Assembly (NCBI GenBank): GCA_012845835.1
Contig: JABAKD010000023.1
Span: 14,744,202-14,808,201, forward strand
From: Undaria pinnatifida
Taxonomy: Eukaryota > Sar > Phaeophyceae > Laminariales > Alariaceae
DNA: 64,000 nucleotides
Reading direction: 5' to 3'
Part shown: positions 1 through 8,320 of the stretch, piece after piece
How positions within the stretch are numbered: the first letter of the stretch is position 1
Layout: every line of letters starts with the position of its first letter
Notes under the pieces: generated by a model
What the model saw: the letters and a program-made list of their open reading frames with translations, nothing else
What the model was told of the DNA's origin: nothing
The model's database searches: none
Program-made: the position numbers and the translations under genes

Positions 1-1640
1 ATAAAGGGATGTCTTCTTGCTACAACCGTCATATTTGTCCCCTTTAAGGAATAATAGTTTCCGCGCACATATTGAAGTGTCCCGCCCGCCCGCACCCGAT
101 CCCTCTTGTTCAAACGCCCCACCTAAAATCAAAATCTGCCAGAGTAGTAAAACACTACCAGCAGGCTGATATCACATAATAATCTTTCTGGCCATCTAAC
201 ATCAAATGTTCTAGAATAATAAACAATACCAGGCAGGTGATATAAAGGGATGTCTTCTTGCTACAACCAACAGATTTGTCCCCTTTTAAGGATTTATAGT
301 TTCCGCGCACATATTGAAGTGCCCCCCCCCCACCCCCCCCCCACCCCCCCCCGACCCCCGATCCCTTTTGCTCAAACGCCCCACCTAAAATCAAGATATA
401 CCAGAGTAGTAAACACTACCAGCCAGCTGATATCACGTCAGCATCTTTTTAGCCATCCATGCCGTAGCTCCAATTCATCCCCCCCCCCCCCCCCTTTTGT
501 TCTTGTTTCTCCCCACCCTTTTGTTCAAACGCCCCACCTACGATCGAAATCGGCCAGAGTAATAAACACTTCTACGCAGTTGATATCACGTCATTATCTT
601 TCTAGCCATCCATGACGTAGCTTTCATTCATCCCCCCTCCCCACCCCCAACGCCCCCTCCTTCCCCACCACCCGCACGATCGCCTAGACCTAACACCACG
701 CGTAAAGCAAGCCGCTACATATATGCGTAATAGGCACGATCGGAGTATCACACAAAGCTTGCAAATATGATTTTTGACCAAATCTTCGATCTCACAGCTA
801 GAGTGTACTTTAAATTATATGTGACCTAAACCTCTTGAACCCCCCCCCCCCCTCCCTCCCGCGAACCCCCCCCCCCTCCTTTTTTCTTCCAGCTCCCTTT
901 TGCTCAAACGCCCCACCTAACATCGAAATCTGCCAGAGTAATAAACACTTCACCGCACTTGATATCACCTCATTATCTTTCTAGAGCCATCCATGCCGCT
1001 GCTGCAATTCACCCCCCCCTCCCCCCCCCCCAATGCCTCCTGCTTCCCCACCACCCGCACCATCGCCTAGACCTAGCACCATGCGTATAGCAAACCGCTG
1101 CATCTATGCGACATGATAACCTCCCCCCCCCCCCCCCCCCCCCCCCCCCCACCCCCTCGAACGCTGCGCCCTCTCCTCACTCGTTGTACGACTTACAGGA
1201 TAGGATTTATAGTTGCCACGCACAGATTGAGCTGCCCCGCCCGTCCCCCCCCCCCCCCCCCCCCCGCTCCCTCTTGATCAAACCCAGGCCCCTACATCCT
1301 TAAAAACTCTGCCCTCCCCTCACCGGTTATTCGACTTACAGGATTCACTTGATAAACTGATGCATTTCCTTCCACAGCTGTCAGATTTTGTCCCCCTCAG
1401 AAACGGGTTTTATAGTTTCCGCGCACAGACTGCCTAACATCACCCTGTTGACCCTGATAGCTAAACTGTAGTTGCAAGGGGAGTTGCCGACCTATATCCT
1501 TAATGAGGACACACAACCCGTACTACGCGCGATCGGAGTATCACACACAGCTTGCAAAGATGAGTTTCGACAAAATATTCGGTCTCACAGCTGGAGTGTA
1601 TTTTGATTTATATAATATACAAGGGCTTCGCTCGCGGGCG
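1..1640 (+). repeat. Family A repeat cluster with long poly-C tracts
   Basis: Three to four tandem, diverged copies of one repeat. Each has a block around TATAGTTTCCGCGCACA, a run of 10-40 cytosines (near 320-360, 481-494, 841-852, 1010-1031, 1122-1152, 1245-1265), then a block around CAAACGCCCCACCTA. The cluster ends at 1395-1620 with the A tail, marked by ATCGGAGTATCACACA and TTCGACGAAAT. The same repeat recurs at 21877-22850 and 51047-51481, and the tail alone recurs at many sites. Open frames here are proline-rich translations of poly-C, not genes. No transposase or terminal inverted repeat was seen, so its mode of spread is unknown. Confidence 0.85.
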
Positions 1641-1734
1641 GCTGAATGCCGCCCGCTACGCTCGCGCAAGGCAAGGAAGAATGCAACTAAAAACATGTGA
1701 AGGGGGCAGAAAGAAGGGGCCCACGATTTTGTGC

Positions 1735-2185
1735 GGACGGCGATTTGATAATGCCAAGAGCTGCTTGTGCAAAGCAAATTGCCTTGTTGTTGTGCTCAGC
1801 TGTGTTGTGTGCTTTTGGTACCGGTGTTACGTACTGATCGGCGGTACGGGGGTACTTTGCGTGGGGGAAAAAACAGGGGGCCGTGCAAGATCGAATACAT
1901 GTAGAAAAATAAAAATAATAAAAGTATAGACTATAGTACACAACAACACGTATTATACCCGGTACTGCTCTAGTCTATGTTCGAAAGAAAGGACACAGCG
2001 CAGCACGACACAGCACCGCAGCGAAGGGCACACGGCACCGCACCGCACGGCTCCGCACGGCGCTACGCTGCGCTGCTGGGCTGTATAAAGCCGGACTGAT
2101 CTGAGCTGGGCGTGTATTGTGATCCAACAGCGTAGTACCTAATAGTATGTACAAACCTGGTGTAGTAGTACCGGTATGTACTACT
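1735..2185 (+). repeat. Diverged single copy of repeat L
   Basis: The stretch matches, in order, blocks of the tandem L repeats at 4735-6045: TGCAAAGCAAATTGCC, the ACACAGCACCGCA block near 2000, GGCTGTATAAAGCCGGAC, then GTGATCCAACAGCGTAGTA. Divergence is clearly higher than between the later copies, so this is an older copy. No coding potential was recognised. Confidence 0.65.
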
Positions 2186-2655
2186 AAAAGCCTCAAGGTC
2201 TTCTCGTAGGTTCGAATCCCGGTGTCATCGGGGAAAGAAAATGATCCTCATGAAAAAATAAATAGATATCAACGTGACTTTGTGGCCTTCTAGTAGATAG
2301 ACTGTCCACTTATAAGCCTGGTGTTCTTTGGTTGAATCCAGGGGTCATATGAGAAAAAAAATGATCCTCATGAAAAAAATGATATTCATTTTTTGGTAAA
2401 AAAAGGTAGTACTGGTAGATACACCACTGCTGCTGTGACATATTGTGGTCTAGTACATAGACTGTCCGCGTATAATCCTGGTGGCCTTCGCTGGTTCGAA
2501 TCCGGGTGTCATCAAAAAAAAAAATGATCCTCATGAAAAATCGATATTTACTTGTCAAAAAAAAATTAGATAGCAATGTGACTTTGTGGTCTAGTAGATA
2601 GACTGTCCGCTTATAAGCCTGGTTTTTGTTAGTTGAATCCAGGCGTCATCGGGGA
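2176..2655 (+). repeat. Tandem tRNA-like units (tRNA-derived SINE or pseudogene array)
   Basis: Four units lie head to tail at about 2176-2232 (3' part only), 2270-2350, 2446-2516 and 2579-2655. The fuller ones carry an A-box-like TGGTCTAGTAGATAG whose ends can form a D stem (GTCT/AGAC). They also carry a B-box-like GGTTCGAATCC (best at 2493; degenerate to TTGAATCCAGG in others), and GTGAC near the start can pair with GTCAT at the end. A central CTTATAA could be an anticodon loop, but the anticodon stem does not fold well. Each unit is followed by a shared non-tRNA tail, ATGATCCTCATGAAAAA. Shared tails and poor stems favour a tRNA-derived repeat over functional tRNA genes. Confidence 0.6.
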
Positions 2656-2688
2656 AAAAAATATATCCTCTTAAAAGAATCGATATAA

Positions 2689-4116
2689 AGGGAAATTGAC
2701 AAAATCGGGTACACCCGGGTGGTTTCTGAACAAAATCGGGTACCTTTTTTTCCGCGACGGGGCGCGCTTACGTACGCCTGCAAAACGCCTCCAAATCGCC
2801 TTCTGGCGCCTGAACTCACTGCGCCTTGTGTACGCGCAGCACCCCAAACCGTTTTTTCGGCGTTCGAACCCTCAAAACGGCGCCAATGACGGCCCCCAAA
2901 AAGTGCTCTCGACGGACAACCCGATTTTGTTCAGGAACACACCGGGTATACCCCGCCCTGTGCTTCGATTTTATCAACTACCCGATTTCGGCCATACTGC
3001 ACCCGTTTTTGTTCACTTGCAACACCCGCGGAGACACGGAAACGGACGACATCTCCCCGCAACCCAGCTGTGGAAGATCCCGCACACAACTAGCAACTTG
3101 GCGACTGTCATGCGACCACAGCAGCACTGCTAACTTCCCGGCCCACAAAGATCCAGCCCCGATGCAACCGCACTGCGAAGAATGGTGGCATGGCGGTGAG
3201 CGCGGACACCCAACCAAGATCCGGCGACACCCAACCAAGATCCGGCGCTAGGACGAAAAGACAAGACCATATTGGTGTTTGTTGTTTTCTCACAATAACT
3301 CTTGTCAAAAATCTAGAGCCCGTGGTCACACAAAGGTGCTGGAGCCCTAGGAAGATCCGAAAAACCAAGTGAAATCAAAATTCGTCAGGGAAATACTACG
3401 CTTTCCCGCCTAAAAACGCATGATACGGAAGAAGGCGCACAAGTGAAAAGGTCAAATGTGCAAACTAAACTCACATGGCCGCGGGTATCCACTCAACTAC
3501 AGCATAGAGTTCCCCCGTCCCCACAACAAACCAACTCGTATATGTAGAGACGGTCCACTGTTGGTGATTTGGTCCTCACAACAACACGCGTCAGACGAGC
3601 CTGAGGATGCCTGTTTTCGGAGAACTTCGTGTTTTTCCGAAAAAATAAGGGACGTATGTATCCTCCCTTCCCCGGAGCATGTATTGCGGTGGGGTGCTTC
3701 GAAGTACTTCGCATAACTCAACAAACTACTTGTACTTCGTAGTACAGCTGTTGCGTGTGTGTATGCGTTCGCAGTATTATGTGTTAGCAGTCCAGTACGT
3801 GTTCGCAGCACAGTATGTGCTCGCAGTACAGTAGTAGTATGTGTTCGCATCACGGTATATATATGTTCGCGTTATTGAGTACGTGTTCGCAGTAGGTATT
3901 TGCAGTACAGAATGAATGTGTTCGCAGTACAGAGGGTTCGAACGCCGAAAAAACGGTTTGGGGTGCTGCGCGTACACAAGGCGCAGTGAGTTCAGGCGCC
4001 AGAAGGCGATTTGGAGGCGTTTTGCAGGCGTACGTAAGCACGCCCCGTCGCGGAAAAAAAGGTACCCGATTTTGTTCAGAAACCACCCGGGTGTACCCGA
4101 TTTTGTCAATTTCCCT
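2689..4116. mobile_element. Foldback DNA element with 185-bp terminal inverted repeats
   Basis: Positions 2689-2873 are repeated almost perfectly as the reverse complement at 3932-4116. Each arm starts AGGGAAATTGAC, contains two copies of AAAATCGGGTAC, and ends inward at CGTTCGAACCCTC. The 1.06-kb interior has no transposase and holds a copy of repeat G (3285-3540). The motif GGGTACACCCG is shared with the larger foldback element at 23839-25541, which suggests a related family. No convincing target-site duplication is visible: the left flank ends CGATATAA and the right flank begins ATTTTATA. It is therefore probably an old non-autonomous insertion. Confidence 0.75.
3285..3540 (-). repeat. Retroposon G fragment inside the foldback element
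   Basis: It contains the G landmarks CCGTGGTCACACAAAGGTG, GCCCTAGGAAGATCCG and CTACGCTTTCCCGCCTA, in the same order as copies at 28975, 29272 and 32880 and, reversed, at 42235-42510. By the position of the (CAA)n tail in other copies, its 3' end is at the left, so it lies on the minus strand. Confidence 0.75.
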
Positions 4117-4179
4117 ATTTTATATGAACATTGAAAAACGTCAGCTGTGAGTACGACCGGTTGAATGGTTGAAACTCAA

Positions 4180-4660
4180 AGCAAGAAATCAAAGAAAAAC
4201 TGGACCAATTGTAAATGTTCAGAAGAAGATGAAACACGAGTTCGAACGAATCAAATTTGAAGGAGATAGTAAAAAAATGAACGAGGAAACAACTGAAAAA
4301 CGAAAAAAGTACAATAATTGTCATAACTGGTCCACAGCTTAAGCTTGCTCCTGTTGTTGCCTTGTGCTGTGTGCCCTTGGGCGCATTACAAAAAAGCTCG
4401 CATGGACGTCTATTAAAATGCAAGTTCAACTCCCTCGCATGAACTCCTTTAAAATGCATATTCAGCTCCCGAAGAAACAAAGTTGCAAGTTCAACTCCCA
4501 AAAACAAAAGTTATTTGGAAAAAAAGAGTTGAAAAAAAAAAGTTAAAAAATGTTCAGAACATGAAAAACGAGTTCGAACGAATCAAATTTAACGGAGATT
4601 GTAGGAAATGAACAAAGAAAAAAATGAAAAACGAAAAAAATGCAACAATTGACGAAATGG
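4180..4660 (+). repeat. A-rich direct repeat pair and short tandem triplicate
   Basis: An A-rich block with GAGTTCGAACGAATCAAATTT at about 4180-4325 recurs at about 4545-4655. Between them, AAAATGCAAGTTCAACTCCC-like units repeat three times (4415-4500). There is no coding potential. The rest of 4117-4735 is AT-rich and shows nothing recognisable. Confidence 0.6.
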
Positions 4661-4734
4661 CAGGACCAATAAAGTGTGAAAGAAAGCAAAGAAAAGCTGG
4701 AGCGGTGAAATAATGTTGCCAAAAGGTGTTTGTG

Positions 4735-6045
4735 CAGAGCTAATTGCCCTGCGCTAGATGCTTGTTGATGTCACGTTCTGAACGGCAGTAGTACGTGTGA
4801 TGAGCACACGGCGCGTACATAATAAATGGTACCTGGTACCTGTATCATACCTGGTACTACTGCTTGCTGTATGTTCAAAAGAACGCACAGCGCCGCTCGA
4901 CACAACACCGCAAAACGAAGGGCAAGGCACGGCACCGCACTATGCCGCACTGCACTGCTGAGCTATATATAACCAGGCTGACCTGAGCTGGGGGTGCGTT
5001 GTGATCCAACAACGTAGTATGTACAAACTTATTAGTCTAATAGTACCGGTGCGTGGGATGATACTGCGAATGAATGTTACTGGCATGTACGAACTAATAA
5101 AAGTACCGCAAAGCACGCAGCATGGCAAAGCAGCAAAGCACGTCAAAGCACAGCGCTGCGCTCTGCTAAGCTAGAGCTGCAGGGCATCGCAGGGCACTGC
5201 ACGGCGCTGCGTTGCTGCGAGCTATAACGCTGCGGTGGGGTGCTGGGCGGTGCGGAGCTGATGAGCCAATAGCTAATTGCCCTGCGCTAGATGCTTGATG
5301 TCACGAACGGCTGTACGTGTGATGAGCACACGGCACGTACATAATAAATGGTACCTGTGGTACCTGTATCATACCTGGTACTACTACTGCTTGCTGTATG
5401 TTCAAAAGAACGCACAGCGCCGCACGACACAACACCGCAAAACAAAGGGCAAGACACGGCACCGCACGATGCCGCGCTGCACTGCTGAGCTATATATAGC
5501 CGGGCTGACCTGAGCTGGGGGTGCGTTGTGATCCAACAACGTAGTATGTACAAAGTACCGTTACGTGGGATAATACTGCGAATGAATGTTACTGGCAGGT
5601 ACGAACTAATAAAAGTACCGCAAAGCACGCAGCATGGCAAAGCAGCAAAGCACGTCAAAGCACAGCGCTGCGCTCTGCTAAGCTGGAGCTGCAGGGCATC
5701 GCAGGGCACTGCACGGCGCTGCGTTGCTGCCAGCTATAGCGCTGCGGTGGGGTGCTGGGCGGGCTGACCTGAGCTGGGGGTGCGTTGTGATCCAACAACG
5801 TATTATGTACAAACTTATTACCGTTACGTGGGATAATACTGCGAATGAATGTTACTGGCAGGTACGAACTAATAAAAGTACCGCAAAGCACGCAGCATGG
5901 CAAAGCAGCAAAGCACGTCAAAGCACAGCGCTGCGCTCTGCTAAGCTAGAGCTGCAGGGCATCGCAGGGCACTGCACGGCGCTGCGTTGCTGCGAGCTAT
6001 AGCGCTGCGGTGGGGTGCTGGGCGGTGCGAAGCTGATGAGCCAAG
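4735..6045 (+). repeat. Tandem L repeats (two ~0.5-kb units and a partial third)
   Basis: Units begin near 4735 and 5270 (AGCTAATTGCCCTGCGCTAG), and a 5'-shortened third runs 5762-6045. Each has GTGTGATGAGCACACGGC, a palindromic GGTACCTGGTACC region, the TATA-like GAGCTATATATA, GTGATCCAACAACGTA and a CpG-rich end with GCGCTGCGTTGCTGC. Two units end in GCTGATGAGCCAA. The spacing and the TATA-like motif would suit LTR-like or promoter-bearing units, but no flanking coding region was found to support that. Confidence 0.8.
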
Positions 6046-6108
6046 CCCAGATCTCAGCTGACGAAACTCGGAGATGCCAGGGAAGCACCAACCGAGCGCT
6101 TTCGGCAC
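6025..6108 (+). ncRNA. Hammerhead-ribozyme-like fold, probably inactive
   Basis: The conserved core parts occur in order: CTGATGA at 6033-6039 followed by G, and GAAA at 6063-6066 preceded by C. Stem I can form between 6025-6032 (GTGCGAAG) and 6099-6108 (CTTTCGGCAC) with two bulges. Stem II can form between GCCAAGC and GCTGAC with one mismatch and one bulge. Stem III is CTCGG (6067-6071) with CCGAG (6092-6096). The cleavage triplet would be GCG (6096-6098) instead of NUH, so cleavage is not expected. It may be a decayed ribozyme or a chance match. Confidence 0.2.
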
Positions 6109-6440
6109 GAAGATAGTTGTAATTTCCCCAGCAACTAATTTTCTCAAGCAACTTCGGGACGGTTCTTTTCCCCAGCAACTAACGTTCTTTTCGGCAATTA
6201 CGGGCTGAGAAGGGCTGAGAGGGGGGAGGATATGCCGAGCGAGACCTCCGAGGGGGTCGAGGACTAAGTAATTAAGTTTATATACGTGTGAGCGCGAAAA
6301 CACATGCATGCCCACACGAGAAGGGGGGACTTGAGTATTTGTGCGTTGTCTTCAGAGTAAATCGGTTACTTCTACTCATCGTCATCAGTAGAATATCCAG
6401 CGTTCATCGTGATTCTTCATCCTACAGAGATAAGGGTCAG
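6109..6440. other. Unassigned spacer between L repeats and retroposon I
   Basis: It holds a short duplicated block (TTTTCCCCAGCAACTAA at about 6125 and 6165) and a segment at 6375-6430 that resembles 49060-49110 (both with CATCAG, AATA-CCAG and AGAGATA in order). No ORF was recognised. Confidence 0.4.
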
Positions 6441-6660
6441 GGTTAACGGCAGCTTGCGCTGCCGGGGTTGTAACGAAGACCACTGATAGGAACAGCTTAC
6501 GCTATACCTACAATGGGACCCGAAGGGTGCGCCAGCTAGCGTTGGGCTGCGAAAGCAACTGAGTTAAATCGACACACGACGCGTATGAAAATACGTGGAA
6601 GTGTGGTGAGCTAAAGCTTTATTTTTCCCCATCCGCCAGAGGATAAAAAAAAAAAAAAAA
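6441..6660 (+). repeat. Retroposon I, 5'-truncated copy with poly-A tail
   Basis: It matches the 3' half of the full copy at 20164-20589: CGGCAGCTTGCGCTGCCGG hairpin, GGTGCGCCAGCTAGCG, ATCGACACACGACGCG, AAGCTTTATTTTTCC and CCGCCAGAGGATAAAA, then about 19 adenines. Confidence 0.85.
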
Positions 6661-6664
6661 AAAG

Positions 6665-6687
6665 TTAGGGTTTAGGGTTTAGGGTTT
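6665..6687 (+). repeat. Short telomere-like tract (TTTAGGG type)
   Basis: TTAGGG followed by two TTTAGGG units and TTT, placed immediately after the poly-A of retroposon I. It is too short to identify a chromosome end. A separate GGGTTAGGGTTAGG occurs at about 16554. Confidence 0.6.
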
Positions 6688-6915
6688 GAATCCCACGTGG
6701 GTCGGACTTTAAAGTTAATTCACAAAAACATAAAAAAGCAAAGGAATCAACTGCTGAGAGCGCCTATTAATGGCAGCGTGGGTAAGCGCAATTCGATTCG
6801 AGTCGACGAGGGAAGAAAGGGATGAATATTCTCCCGATAATAACTACGGTCCGCACCGTGGTGGGGACGGGGGAGAAGAGCCTGCTCAGTGACCCTGGAT
6901 CTGAGTTACATCTAG
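6685..6915 (+). repeat. Retroposon D, left part, split by the LTR element
   Basis: It begins with a B-box-like GTTTGAATCCCAC, followed by CAACTGCTGAGAGCGCC, GGCAGCGTGGGTAAGCGCA, GAGTCGACGAGGGAAGAAA and GGGGGAGAAGAGCCTGC. The same order occurs at 34735-35005 and 44281-44590. The homology stops exactly at the CTAG duplication of the LTR retrotransposon and resumes at 10358. Confidence 0.8.
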
Positions 6916-7172
6916 TGTACCGACTCGCGCGACCGCGGGCCCGGCGGTTTCAGCTCCGAGGACTTCCCCTCATGGGCTCAGAGCGCGTTTGTCCACAATG
7001 CAATAGTTCGTTCGTTATCACACGGGGAAGTGACATGCCATCTTCCCGTTCGTATCTCAAGATCTCGAGAGCCCACAAGAAACGCCAATAATGACAATTG
7101 AACTCCCTGACAAAAAATATCCAACCATTCTATGTAAGGTAAAACGCCCAATGATACGACCACAGCGGTACA
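6916..7172 (-). repeat. 3' LTR of the Ty3/gypsy-like element
   Basis: 257 bp, with inverted termini TGTACCG/CGGTACA. It aligns with 10091-10357 throughout, including CCACAATGCAATA, TCGTTCGTTATCACACGG and GACAATTGAACTCCCTGAC. It is shorter mainly through loss of about 12 bp near 7045. It is the 3' LTR because the coding strand is minus. Confidence 0.93.
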
Positions 7173-7636
7173 GCACCCTCCAAAACCCCATCTCGGGCTA
7201 CCAACCACAAGTTGGACGAGTAGCCTTGATCAACATAGCTGTACGTACGTTGGGCAATGATCAAGTCAAACACATCCCGGTCATTTTCACCATGACCTAA
7301 GATCTACCACGTTTACTGACCGTGAACAACGGTTGTTCAGCAGCCGCCTCATCACCAATGCATCTTCAAGCAAACCACGCACCACGCGTCACACCTCCAA
7401 TTGCGCATGCAACTTGCCGAAAACCCAGACCACATGAGAAATGTGTATTCCAGCACAATAGCCACCCCTGTGAAACGGAAGAATCAACCCCGGACATGCT
7501 CTGTCCACACACAGCCTCGGCGATGAACCGCCAGCTGTAGCTGCGTCAGGTGCTATTAGCGCCCTGCGCAGAAATTCCAAGCCAGAAAAAAAAAAATTGA
7601 AATTCAAAATTTCGATAAAACCGAAAATCAGCAATT

Positions 7637-7892
7637 CAAAATTCGGGATCCCCCCCAAACCACAGTATGACCGAAAACGCCGCCCATACTGCTGTACGAG
7701 TCCCCGGTTATGATCCATCTTCAGCCGCAGAGCCTTGAGCTCTTTTCGCAGCACGGCCGTCGCGCAATCAAACACGCGCAACACCGGCTTCCGGGTGCTC
7801 TGCGCCTCCTCCGGCGCTTCCCAGGCCACCTTGACGACAAACTCGTCGTCACTACCGAGCGGCAGTCGGGGCACGACTCTGCCGCACTCCAC
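7637..7892 (-). pseudogene. Pol C-terminal chromodomain-like fragment
   Basis: This minus-strand frame reads through a segment with DDEFVVKVAWEAPEEA, then STRKPVLRVF and a basic helix ending near LVQQYG. The pattern (V-x-V-x-W, then a position where chromodomains carry STWEP) is what C-terminal chromodomains of Ty3/gypsy integrases look like. Here the usual W-E of that motif is R-K, so methyl-lysine binding is doubtful. The fragment joins directly to the pre-RT linker but in another frame, so a large deletion took out reverse transcriptase, RNase H and the integrase core. The frame stays open to 7389, but the residues after about 7637 do not look like protein of this family. Confidence 0.55.
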
Positions 7893-8318
7893 CGCAGGCG
7901 ATTACGTTCAGGTGGGGGCTTCGCCCGCACTACTCTTGCCCCTGAATTAGACCGGACCGCCCAAGGCTTCTTGCGTGCAGGTGGGTCACCCGGCAACGCC
8001 CGACATAACACGTCAAGGTGCGTGCGAAAAACGATATCGCGCAGCATCTTGGCACATCCCGGTGGGGAGCCATGGCCAAAACCGTTATCGACAACAGTCT
8101 CCAACACGCCCGCACGATCCCGCATTTCCACCTCGGAATCCTGGAATATCGCGGGTCGTTGAGACGGCAGTGTCAGCGCGACTTTATCGTCCACGTCGCC
8201 TGGCACGTCACCGCCCGGCACGAACGCTGTGACAGCCATCGTCGCTCGCAGCACAGCACCATCGTTGGGCTCGCCCACAACACGAGCTGTGAGCTCCATC
8301 CCAGCGCCATCATGAAGC
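7893..8318 (-). pseudogene. Pre-RT linker of Pol, truncated
   Basis: In the same frame as the Gag-protease frame but after a TAA codon (8321-8323), the translation gives an acidic region with DDKVALTLPSQRP, then CAKMLRDIVFRTHLDVL, then GDPPARKKPW and ARVVRAKPPP. A segment of the form (L/P)GDPPARxxP...RAKP is the linker that precedes reverse transcriptase in Ty3/gypsy elements of several protists (family knowledge). The finger and palm motifs of RT, including YxDD, never appear. The sequence jumps to the chromodomain-like end. The fragment cannot encode an active polymerase. Confidence 0.65.
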
Positions 8319-8320
8319 CC

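Noticed and set aside
2176..2655. Functional tRNA-Ile(UAU) genes
   Set aside because: Although TAT sits in a loop-like position, the anticodon and T stems do not pair properly in any unit.
2680..4125. 9-bp target duplication for the first foldback element
   Set aside because: Flanks TCGATATAA and ATTTTATAT do not match in direct orientation.
4970..5010. A gene promoter from the TATA-like GAGCTATATATA
   Set aside because: The motif repeats with the L units and no coding sequence follows; it is noted only as part of the repeat.
7721..8299. A separate 192-codon gene next to Gag
   Set aside because: It is the same frame as Gag-protease after one TAA and its second half is out of phase with the chromodomain-like end; it is treated as Pol remnant.
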